The notes under the pieces are model-generated. The model saw nothing but the letters and a program-made list of their open reading frames with translations, searched no databases and was not told where the DNA came from. Of a stretch of 58,493 nt of DNA, positions 9,284 through 16,941 are shown piece after piece (the stretch's first letter is position 1; each line of letters starts with the position of its first letter). The position numbers were made by a program, and so were the translations under genes. The DNA is from Sedimenticola sp. (GTDB taxonomy: Bacteria; Pseudomonadota; Gammaproteobacteria; Chromatiales; Chromatiaceae), in NCBI GenBank assembly GCA_026992075.1, contig JALXAM010000062.1:51472-109964 (forward strand). The letters run 5' to 3'.

Positions 9284-9642
9284 AAGTGATGGTAGTGGAC
9301 GACAGCCTGGCCATGCGCCTGATCGTGATGAAGACCCTGCGCGAGGCGGGCTTCGACGGCCTGGACGTGACCCAGGCAGAGGATGGCGCCAAGGCGCTGG
9401 AGGCGATCAAGAACGACGAGCCCGACCTGGTGCTGTGTGACTGGAACATGCCCAACATGACCGGCCCCGAGCTGCTCTCGGCCCTGAAGGACGAAGGCAT
9501 CAACGTCAAGTTCGGGTTCGTCACCACCGAGGCGACGGAGGAGATGCGCAACAAGGCCTCCGAGCTGGGCGCACGCTTCCTCATCGCCAAACCCTTCACC
9601 CCGGACACCTTCCGGGAGAAGCTCACCCCCTACATCCACTGA
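9280..9642 (+). CDS. single-domain response regulator, CheY-like
   Basis: A 120-residue receiver domain with no output domain. Acidic residues at 7-8 (VVDDS), phospho-acceptor Asp54 (LCDWNMPNMTG), the T-T of FVTTEA and the conserved Lys of IAKPFTP are all present. The start overlaps the cheB stop (ATGA) behind an AAGAGGAG ribosome-binding site. By context it is the likely motor-control regulator phosphorylated by the CheA of this operon. Confidence 0.93.
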   Translation: MKVMVVDDSLAMRLIVMKTLREAGFDGLDVTQAEDGAKALEAIKNDEPDLVLCDWNMPNMTGPELLSALKDEGINVKFGFVTTEATEEMRNKASELGARFLIAKPFTPDTFREKLTPYIH

Positions 9643-9660
9643 CGGCAGGAGGAGAACCCC

Positions 9661-10149
9661 ATGGCCAAGATTCCCTTGCCCAAACCCATCGACCTGCAAC
9701 AGATCCTCTCCATGATGTATGGCAACGGCCTCAAGGCCGAGCCGGGAGAGCCGGTGCCCACGGGCCCCGGTTCCAAGTCGCTGGTGGCGGTCTACGTGGA
9801 CGACGACGACGAGCCCATCGCCGCCTGCGCGGTGGACTATCCCTTTACCGCCTATGCCGGCGCCTCTCTCACCCGCATTCCCCTGGGGACCGCGGAGGAG
9901 TGCGCCAGCACCGGCGAGTTCAGCGAGATCATGCTGGGCAACGTGCACGAGATCATGAACATCTGCTCCCGGCTGTTGATGGACAGCAGCAGCCCCCACC
10001 TGCGGCTGCATGCGCTCTACGATGATCCGGAGGCGCTGCCGCCGGAGGTGTTGTCGCTCATGGAACAGGCCCCGGAGGCGGTGGACTTCAACGTCAGTTT
10101 CCCCAATTACGGGGATGGCCGCGTCTCCTTCAAGGCGCTGGCGGCCTGA
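9661..10149 (+). CDS. CheC/CheX-like candidate CheY phosphatase
   Basis: A 162-residue cytoplasmic protein that follows the cheY-like gene by 18 bases. It has no obvious named-family match by eye. However, Glu97-x2-Asn100 is followed after exactly 22 residues by Pro123, the E-x2-N-x22-P pattern described for the CheC/CheX/FliY phosphatases. The preceding conserved acidic/Ser position is Gly here. No cheZ is visible in the window, so a phosphatase role for the adjacent CheY is attractive but inferred. It is the last gene of the operon and converges on the AsmA gene. Confidence 0.6.
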   Translation: MAKIPLPKPIDLQQILSMMYGNGLKAEPGEPVPTGPGSKSLVAVYVDDDDEPIAACAVDYPFTAYAGASLTRIPLGTAEECASTGEFSEIMLGNVHEIMNICSRLLMDSSSPHLRLHALYDDPEALPPEVLSLMEQAPEAVDFNVSFPNYGDGRVSFKALAA

Positions 10150-10197
10150 AGCGGAGCGGCCCAGGGAGGGGCCACACCGGCGCCTCCGGCGCCTGGC

Positions 10198-12342
10198 TCA
10201 CTTGCCGAACAGGCCCTTGAGCACGTCGGTGCCGAGTTTTTCTTCCAATTTCTTCCCGGCCTTCTGCATCACCTCTTCCTTCTTCTCCTCGATCTTCTGT
10301 TGGGCCAGCGCCTTCACCAGCGCTTCGGCGTCCACCTGCGGCCTGGGATCCGACAACGAGCCGGTGAGACGCACCGGAATGGGAATACCCTTGAGTTCCT
10401 CCATGCTCTCTCCGCCCTGGCCCTTGAGGGAGCCGACGACCTTGGCCATCAACCGGTAGTCGATCTGCTCCTTCACCAGATCCACCTTGCCTTCGCCCTT
10501 CACCCGCAACACCGGTGAGGCCATGTAGAAATCCTTGTTGGTGACGATTCCTTTTCGAATCACACCGGTTCCCCGCAATTCCGCGAAGTCGGTCTGGGCG
10601 TTGGGCGCCTCGGTCACCGGTTCGCCCTTGATCATGGCCCGCGCCTTGCGAATCACGTCCGCCAGGTTGAATCCCTTGTAGGCACCATCCTTCAGGGAGA
10701 CGGAAAAGTCACCATCGAGGTTGCGACGGATGCGACTCTCCTCCAACCCCCGGGTACGCAGGTTAAACTTCACGTTGCCGGTGCCGGTGAGCCGATCCCT
10801 GCCGGTGAGATCGGCCAGCAGGGGGCCGATCTGGATTCCGGTCAGGTTGGTGCCTGCCTGGATGACGGGCTCCTCCTTGCGCACGTCCAGTCGACCGTGG
10901 GCCTGCAATCTGCCCTGGTAGAGCCGCGCCCCTGCCGGGTTCAGGGAGATCACCCCCTTCTTCGCCTTGAGGGTCACCACCACCTGCTCCAGGTTGAGCC
11001 GCTTCACCCGCAGCTTTCCCACTTTCAAGGTGGCGTCCGCATCCAGCCGCCGCAGCGGGGTGAAATCGACCTTGGCCGCAGCAACCTGTCCCTTTTTGCT
11101 ACCGGCCGGCTTGCTTTTTTGTGCCGCGCCAGCAGGAGATTCATCCGAACCAGCCGTTTTTTCCGGCGGCAGGTAACGATCCAGGTCGATGGCATCCACC
11201 TCCAGCCGGGCACGCACCACCGGCCCCTGGAAGGAGAGCAGTGACAACGAGCCCTTGGCATGGGTGTCGTCCAGTTCCAACTCCAGCGGCTCCACCTTCA
11301 CCGCTTCCCCTTTCACCTCGAGCCGGGCATGGGCGGAGACCCGGCTGAGCGCCTTGGGGTCGGCCGTCTCCAGGGAGACCCCGGCCAATTTCAACAGCGA
11401 GCGCAGATCGGTCTTTTCCAGCGTCAACTGCCCTTCCCCGCTGGGCTTGCCCTGCTTGAGCCCCGAAAGACTCAGCTTGCCGGTGATGTCCACCTGGGGA
11501 CCGGCAAGGGAGAGATCGGTGATCGCCAGCCGATCGGCGGCCAGGTCCAGGGCCAGATCGGCGGCCAGTTTGAGCTTCACCCCCTCCTTGGGCAGCCCCT
11601 CGCCCTTGGCCTCCACCTCCAGCGCCAGGGCCGACAGGTCGATGCGCTGGTAATCGGCACTGGTGGTGACCTCGGTGGAGAGTGCCAGCTGCAGGGTCAC
11701 GGGGGGCTTGCCGGTGGCCAGCCGGGTGGAGAGGCGCACCATCACCGGCGTGTCGGGCTTGATCTCGCCCACGCTAACGTTGAGGTCTTGCAGGCGATAG
11801 CTCTCCCCTTTCTGCCGGTCCTGGTAGTTGAGATCCAGCTTTTCCACCTCGATGCCTTTCAGGGCAAGACGATAGTCGCTCTCCTTCTTCTCTGTCCCTG
11901 CCTCGGCAGCAACCGGGGCTTCAGAGGCGGCCTCCTGCTTGCCGCCGGCCAACCCCTCCCAGTTGGTTTCGCCTTTGGCATTGCGCTCCAGGTTGAGCAC
12001 CACTCCCTTCAGCCGTACCGTGTCCACCGTGATCTGCTTCTGCAGCAGGGGCATGAGGGCCACCCGCACGTCCAGCACCTCCGCGCTGGCCAGGGGTTCA
12101 TCGCCAAAGCCGGGGGCGTTGCCCACCTTCACCTTCTCCAGGTGCAGCCCCACCCAGGGAAAGACCGACCACTCGACGGGCGCATCGATGCGCAGGCTGT
12201 GGCCGGTCTGCTGTTCGAAGCGGGCCGCCACCTCCTGCTTGATCTCCTCCGGATCCACCACCAGGGAAAGGATGGCCACCGCCACGACACCCAGCAGCAC
12301 CAGGCCGACGATGATGCCCAACAACCATTTCACGATCTTCAT
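10198..12342 (-). CDS. AsmA family protein
   Basis: A 714-residue envelope protein with an N-terminal signal anchor (MKIVKWLLGIIVGLVLLGVVAVAIL). This is followed by the AsmA N-terminal region with DAPVEWSVFPWVGLHLEKVKVGNAPGF and a long repeat-like beta-rich body. A basic Ala/Ser/Lys-rich linker lies near the middle, and the C-terminal AsmA_2 region holds DGDFSVSLKDGAYKGFNLAD. The family affects outer-membrane assembly and lipid transport. The ATG at 12342, behind AGGAGAGCAGGA, was preferred over an upstream in-frame start at 12366. The C-terminus is charged and coiled-coil-like (KIEEKKEEVMQKAGKKLEEK). Confidence 0.9.
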   Translation of the reverse strand: MKIVKWLLGIIVGLVLLGVVAVAILSLVVDPEEIKQEVAARFEQQTGHSLRIDAPVEWSVFPWVGLHLEKVKVGNAPGFGDEPLASAEVLDVRVALMPLLQKQITVDTVRLKGVVLNLERNAKGETNWEGLAGGKQEAASEAPVAAEAGTEKKESDYRLALKGIEVEKLDLNYQDRQKGESYRLQDLNVSVGEIKPDTPVMVRLSTRLATGKPPVTLQLALSTEVTTSADYQRIDLSALALEVEAKGEGLPKEGVKLKLAADLALDLAADRLAITDLSLAGPQVDITGKLSLSGLKQGKPSGEGQLTLEKTDLRSLLKLAGVSLETADPKALSRVSAHARLEVKGEAVKVEPLELELDDTHAKGSLSLLSFQGPVVRARLEVDAIDLDRYLPPEKTAGSDESPAGAAQKSKPAGSKKGQVAAAKVDFTPLRRLDADATLKVGKLRVKRLNLEQVVVTLKAKKGVISLNPAGARLYQGRLQAHGRLDVRKEEPVIQAGTNLTGIQIGPLLADLTGRDRLTGTGNVKFNLRTRGLEESRIRRNLDGDFSVSLKDGAYKGFNLADVIRKARAMIKGEPVTEAPNAQTDFAELRGTGVIRKGIVTNKDFYMASPVLRVKGEGKVDLVKEQIDYRLMAKVVGSLKGQGGESMEELKGIPIPVRLTGSLSDPRPQVDAEALVKALAQQKIEEKKEEVMQKAGKKLEEKLGTDVLKGLFGK

Positions 12343-12450
12343 TCCTGCTCTCCTTGTCTGCAGCAACTCGAAAAGTTCGCCAGGGCCGGCAGACCGAATT
12401 TCGTTCCAGCCTGCGTGCAGTCCCTTTTTCCCATCGGGCGAGAGCCCGGC

Positions 12451-13704
12451 CTATGATTTGGTGACTTCGGCAGCCCCTGGCACCCGTACCCGGCGCAACA
12501 CCACCGCCCCTCCGATGAACAATAGCAGAATCGCCAGGATGCCGGCACGGGAGCTACCGGTGGCCACCCCCACCAGACCCACCAGCAGCGGGCCGATCAC
12601 CGCGGCGAACTTGCCCAGCATGTTGTAGACGCCATAAAAGACCCCGGCGCGGTGGGCGGGGATGAGGCGGGCGTAGAGAGAACGGCTCAGGGACTGGATT
12701 CCGCCCTGCACCAGGCCGATCATCACCGCCAGACCATAGAACTCCCATCGCTGCTGCATCCCCCAGGCCCACACCACAACCAGGGTATAGACCCCCAGGG
12801 CGATCAGGATCCCCGACTTGGGCCCCAGCCGGTCCCCGATCCAGCCGAAAGCCAGGGCTGCGGGAAAGCCCACGATCTGGGTCAGCAGCAGCGCGGCCAG
12901 CAGATCGGAGGCTTCGAAACCCACCGCCAGCCCGTAATCCACCGCCATGCGAACGATGGTGTCCACCCCGTCGATGTAGAGCCAGTAGGCGAGCAGGAAC
13001 AGCAGTACCGTGCGGTGACTGCCCACCTCCCGCAGGTTGTCCCGGATTTCGCGCAGGGCGCCGCGGAGCACCCCTTCCCGGGCCGGAGCCGGATCACGCT
13101 CATGCACCCACAGCAGCAGCGGCACAGTAAAGAGGGCCCACCAGAGTCCCACCATCAGGAAGGAGACCCGCACCGCCTGGGCCGCGTTCTCCAGCCCAAA
13201 GACTGCCGGTTTCAGCACCATGGCCACGTTGAGCGCGAACAGCAGGCCGCCCCCCAGGTAGCCCAGGGCGTAACCCAGCGCCGAGACCCGGTCCAGCTCC
13301 TGCTCCCGGGCCACGTCCACCAGCAGCGCATCGTAGGGCACGATGCTGCCGGAAAATCCGATGATGCCCAGGGCATAGAGCAGCAGGGCCAGGGGCCAGA
13401 GTCCCGCCGCCACCAGGAACAGCAGGCTGGTCATCAGCGCGCCGAGGAAGGCGAACAGCAGCAACATCCGTTTCTTGTTGCCTCCCTGGTCGGCCAAGGC
13501 GCCGATGAGCGGTGCCAGCAGGATCATCAGGGTGCTGGCCGCCGAGTTCCCCAGCCCCAACCAGAAGGTGCTGTCGGTGGCGGACAACCCGCTGGCCCAG
13601 TACTCCTTGAAAAAAACCGGAAAGAAACCCGCCATCACCGTGGTGGCGAAGGCGGAGTTGCCCCAATCGTACAGGGCCCAAGCGTAACGGGCTCGCCGCG
13701 CCAT
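12451..13704 (-). CDS. MFS transporter, UMF1/Atg22-like
   Basis: A 417-residue membrane transporter with about 12 hydrophobic segments. The N-terminus WALYDWGNSAFATTVMAGFFPVFF and the segment GFSGSIVPYDALLVDVA are characteristic of the UMF1 (Atg22-like) major facilitator branch. The substrate is unknown, though amino-acid efflux has been suggested for the family. The ATG at 13704 shares one base with the stop of the ABC permease (TGATG), which decides the start and suggests translational coupling. Confidence 0.88.
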   Translation of the reverse strand: MARRARYAWALYDWGNSAFATTVMAGFFPVFFKEYWASGLSATDSTFWLGLGNSAASTLMILLAPLIGALADQGGNKKRMLLLFAFLGALMTSLLFLVAAGLWPLALLLYALGIIGFSGSIVPYDALLVDVAREQELDRVSALGYALGYLGGGLLFALNVAMVLKPAVFGLENAAQAVRVSFLMVGLWWALFTVPLLLWVHERDPAPAREGVLRGALREIRDNLREVGSHRTVLLFLLAYWLYIDGVDTIVRMAVDYGLAVGFEASDLLAALLLTQIVGFPAALAFGWIGDRLGPKSGILIALGVYTLVVVWAWGMQQRWEFYGLAVMIGLVQGGIQSLSRSLYARLIPAHRAGVFYGVYNMLGKFAAVIGPLLVGLVGVATGSSRAGILAILLLFIGGAVVLRRVRVPGAAEVTKS

Positions 13705-14480
13705 CAGCTCTTGATCCCCACGCCCTTCCACAGCAGCCACAGGGCCACCGCTCCCAGCACCAGGATGAAGCCGAGAATGAGCGCCAGCGCCATCCCCGGG
13801 TCGATGTCGGAGACCCCCAGAATGCCGTACCGGAAGGCGTTGATCATGTAGAGCACCGGATTGGCCAGCGACACCTGGCGCCAGAACTCCGGCAGCAGGT
13901 CGATGGAGTAGAAGACCCCGCCCAGGTAGGTGAGCGGGGTCAGCACGAAGGTGGGTATCACCGAGATGTCGTCGAAATTACGGGCGAAGACCGCATTGAT
14001 GAATCCTCCCAGGGCAAAGAGGACGGAGGTGAGGAACACCACCATCAGAGTGAGCAGCGGATGGGCCACCTCCACGTCGGCGAAGAAGAGAGAGACCCCG
14101 GTGACCACCGCTCCCACCACCAGTCCCCGCGCCACGCCGCCCGCCACATAGCCGGCCAGGATGATCCAGTTGGGAACCGGCGAGATGAGCAGCTCCTCGA
14201 TGTGGCGCTGGTACTTGGCCTGGAAGAAGCTGGAGACGGTATTGGCATAGCTGTTGGCGATCACCGCCATGAGGATCAGGCCGGGTACGATGAACTCCCG
14301 GTAACCGTATCCATCCATCTCGCCGATGCGATCGCCGATGAGGTTGCCGAAGATGATGAAATAGAGCGCAGTGGTGATGGCGGGGGGCAGCACCGTCTGC
14401 ACCCAGATGCGCAGGAAGCGCAGCACCTCCTTGATCAGCAGGGTGTAGAAGGCGGTCCAGTAGCGGGAATGGAAGGTCAA
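13704..14480 (-). CDS. yadH: ABC-2 type transporter permease, YadH-like
   Basis: A 258-residue inner-membrane permease with six predicted membrane segments. It closely resembles E. coli YadH in IWVQTVLPPAITTALYFIIFGNLIG, FIVPGLILMAVIANSYAN and HIEELLISPVPNW. The frame is open far upstream inside the ATPase gene, but the TTG at 14480 sits behind a GGAGGAGG ribosome-binding site and overlaps the ATPase stop (TTGA). That gives the family's normal length. With the upstream ATPase it forms an export-type ABC system of unknown substrate. Confidence 0.9.
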   Translation of the reverse strand: MTFHSRYWTAFYTLLIKEVLRFLRIWVQTVLPPAITTALYFIIFGNLIGDRIGEMDGYGYREFIVPGLILMAVIANSYANTVSSFFQAKYQRHIEELLISPVPNWIILAGYVAGGVARGLVVGAVVTGVSLFFADVEVAHPLLTLMVVFLTSVLFALGGFINAVFARNFDDISVIPTFVLTPLTYLGGVFYSIDLLPEFWRQVSLANPVLYMINAFRYGILGVSDIDPGMALALILGFILVLGAVALWLLWKGVGIKS

Positions 14481-15409
14481 GGCCGCGCCTCCTCCTTGCG
14501 GTTTCGCACCCGGTCCATGAAGAACTGCTCCAGCCGGTTCTGCTTGTTGCGCATGGAGAGCACCTCGATCCCCTGCCGGTCCAGCCAGCGGAACAGGGCG
14601 TTCAGGGTCTGTTCCTGTTCCAGGGTCGCCTCCAGGGTGTGTGGATCGGCCCTCGTCAGTTTCACCGGAGACCCCGGCGGCAATTCCTGCAGGGGCTGGC
14701 GCAGGGTGAGCAGGAAGCTCTGGCGGTGCAGCCGGTGCAGCAGCGCCTGCATGGTACTGTTCTCCACGATGCGCCCTTCGTCGATGATGGCGATGCTCCG
14801 GCAGAGGTTCTCCGCCTCCTCCAGGTAGTGGGTGGTGAGAATGATGGTGGTGCCGGCGCGGTTGATCTCCTGCATGAAGCTCCACATGCTGCGCCGGATC
14901 TCGATGTCCACCCCGGCGGTGGGCTCGTCCAGGATCATCAGCGGCGGTTCATGCACCAGCGCCCGGGCGATCATCAGGCGCCGTTTCATGCCGCCGGAAA
15001 GGCTGCGCGCCTGCGCCCGCCGCCGGCTCCAGAGATCCAGCTCCCGCAGCACCCGCCGGCTCTTCTCGTAGGCCACCCGGCGCGGGATGCCGTAATACCC
15101 GGCCTGGTTGATGACGATCTCCTCCACCGGCTCCCAGTGGTTGAAGTTGAACTCTTGCGGCACCAGGCCGATGCGCCGCTTCACCTCCTGGGGCTCCCGG
15201 TCCAGGTCGTGGCCAAACACCTCCACCCGGCCGCTACTCTTGCGCACCAGCGAGGCGAGAATGCCGATGGCGGTGGACTTGCCTGCGCCGTTGGGCCCCA
15301 GCAGCGCGAAGAAATCCCCCGCCTCGACCTCCAGGTCGATACCCCGGAGCGCCTCGGTTCCGTTGGCGTAGGTCTTGCGCAGATCCTGTAGGCGTACCGC
15401 CGCTGTCAT
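14477..15409 (-). CDS. yadG: ABC transporter ATP-binding protein, YadG-like
   Basis: A 310-residue ATPase with Walker A GPNGAGKST, signature LSGGMKRRLMIARAL, Walker B LMILDEPTAGVD and switch His in ILTTHYLEEAE. The sequence follows E. coli YadG over its length, including LVPQEFNFN and the C-terminal VLSMRNKQNRLEQFF. The second in-frame ATG (15409, MTAAVRLQDL) matches the family N-terminus. It is the first gene of the ABC-MFS operon and diverges from the dUTPase gene. Confidence 0.93.
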   Translation of the reverse strand: MTAAVRLQDLRKTYANGTEALRGIDLEVEAGDFFALLGPNGAGKSTAIGILASLVRKSSGRVEVFGHDLDREPQEVKRRIGLVPQEFNFNHWEPVEEIVINQAGYYGIPRRVAYEKSRRVLRELDLWSRRRAQARSLSGGMKRRLMIARALVHEPPLMILDEPTAGVDIEIRRSMWSFMQEINRAGTTIILTTHYLEEAENLCRSIAIIDEGRIVENSTMQALLHRLHRQSFLLTLRQPLQELPPGSPVKLTRADPHTLEATLEQEQTLNALFRWLDRQGIEVLSMRNKQNRLEQFFMDRVRNRKEEARP

Positions 15410-15483
15410 GGCGACCATCCGAAGGCGAAAGGCGGTATTGTACAATGCGCCACCATGCCAACGAGCGCCCCCGGGCGAAGCCC

Positions 15484-16113
15484 ATGAAAGAGAAACTGCG
15501 CCACATGCTGCAGCTCCAGGACCGTCTCAACCGCCAGATCGATCCCCACTGGCTGCAGGCCGGCCACGCCTGGTACCGTGCCATCTGGATCGAGGCGGCG
15601 GAGCTGATGGAACACTACGGCTGGAAGTGGTGGAAAGCCCAGGAACACGATCTGGAACAGATCCGCCTGGAACTCATCGACATCTGGCACTTCGGCCTGA
15701 GCGCGGAGCTGGTGCGTCACCAGGGGAACCTGGAGGCCGCCACCGATTCCCTGCTGGCGCAGCTGGCGGAAGGCGCCCACAGCGGAGCCGGCTTCCGGGA
15801 CAACGTGGATGCCCTGGCACTGGCGGCACTGAACCAGCGCACCCTGGCCATGCCCCCCTTTCTGGCACTGCTGCAGTCGGTGGAGACCGGGCTCGACGAC
15901 CTCTACCGCATCTATGTGGGCAAGAACGTGCTCAACCGTTTCCGCCAGGACCACGGCTACCGCTCGGGCAGCTACATCAAGCAGTGGGATGGAAGGGAGG
16001 ACAACGAGCACCTTGCGGAACTGGCCGCCGGCCTGGCGGCCGAGGGGGAGGCGTTCGAGCATCAGCTCTACCAGGCACTGGAGGCTCGGTATCCAGGGAA
16101 TGGGGATGGTTGA
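15484..16113 (+). CDS. dimeric dUTP diphosphatase (all-alpha type)
   Basis: A 209-residue protein of the all-alpha dimeric dUTPase family, which hydrolyses dUTP to dUMP and pyrophosphate. The magnesium-binding helix motif EAAELMEHYGWKWWK (E-x2-E type) and a second acidic pair in LELIDIWHF are visible. The start is set at 15484 (MKEKLRHMLQLQDRLN). An in-frame ATG at 15445 overlaps a TACAAT hexamer (15441-15446) that may instead be the -10. It is the only forward gene between reverse-strand operons. Confidence 0.85.
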   Translation: MKEKLRHMLQLQDRLNRQIDPHWLQAGHAWYRAIWIEAAELMEHYGWKWWKAQEHDLEQIRLELIDIWHFGLSAELVRHQGNLEAATDSLLAQLAEGAHSGAGFRDNVDALALAALNQRTLAMPPFLALLQSVETGLDDLYRIYVGKNVLNRFRQDHGYRSGSYIKQWDGREDNEHLAELAAGLAAEGEAFEHQLYQALEARYPGNGDG

Positions 16114-16193
16114 GCTCCTTTGATCCTCTCACCCCGATCCTCTCCGGAAGAGAGAGTTTGTGCAGGCTCTCTTCCAGAAGAAAGGAGACGACC

Positions 16194-16898
16194 CTACCGG
16201 AAGATCTCGTCGTAGCTGCAGTAGAGCGCCAGCAGGGTGATCGGGATCAGCAGGATCAGCCCCAGCCCCATGGGCAGCAGCGCCAGAATGCCCAGCACCA
16301 GGTAGATCAGACCGAACACCAGCAGCGCCCCCATGTTGCGCCAGCAGGCCCGGTAACTGAGTTTCAGTGCCTCTACCGGAGCCACGCCCGCCAAGGCCAC
16401 CAGCGGCACTGCGTAGATGAAGGCCATGGTCACCAGCACCCCCAGCAGCGCCACCAGCAACAGCCCCGCCAGGATCCCGGGAGTCAGTGCCAGCTGGGGA
16501 TCCAGCTCGCCGGTCATCATGGCACCACTCATCACCTGGCTCCCCAGCGTCAGCATGGCCACCACCCCCAGCGCCAGCTGGGCCACCACTTCCAGCATCC
16601 CCAGCAGCAGCAGGGACTGAAGCAGGCCACTGTCCTGGAAGGGACGGAACAGCATGCCGGTCACCACCGCCTGCCCCTGCGCGCCGGCCCCCGCCGCCAG
16701 CAGGAAACCACCGCTGAACACCGGCAGCAACAGGGAAGCGGCCAGCGAACCCACCAGCGGCACCAGACTCAGCACCACCATGATCGCTACCAGGATCAGG
16801 GCCATCACCAGCCACACCCCCCAGGCCCGGGTGAACAGCTGCCAGGCACAGCCGTACCACCGGTAACCAGCACTCGCTTTCACATTGCCTGCTTCCAT
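16194..16898 (-). CDS. BPSS1780-type membrane protein
   Basis: A 234-residue integral membrane protein with about six hydrophobic stretches. The layout GYRWYGCAWQLFTRAWGVWLVM, then EALKLSYRACWRNMGALLVFGLIYLVL, and a C-terminal SYDEIFR matches the BPSS1780 family of unknown function. The ATG at 16898 is behind AGGGAGACAGGAG; the frame upstream of it is relA sequence. It starts 43 bases after relA and may be cotranscribed with it. Confidence 0.75.
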   Translation of the reverse strand: MEAGNVKASAGYRWYGCAWQLFTRAWGVWLVMALILVAIMVVLSLVPLVGSLAASLLLPVFSGGFLLAAGAGAQGQAVVTGMLFRPFQDSGLLQSLLLLGMLEVVAQLALGVVAMLTLGSQVMSGAMMTGELDPQLALTPGILAGLLLVALLGVLVTMAFIYAVPLVALAGVAPVEALKLSYRACWRNMGALLVFGLIYLVLGILALLPMGLGLILLIPITLLALYCSYDEIFR

Positions 16899-16941
16899 CT
16901 CCTGTCTCCCTACTTGGTTTCGACACTCACGACCCGTGACC

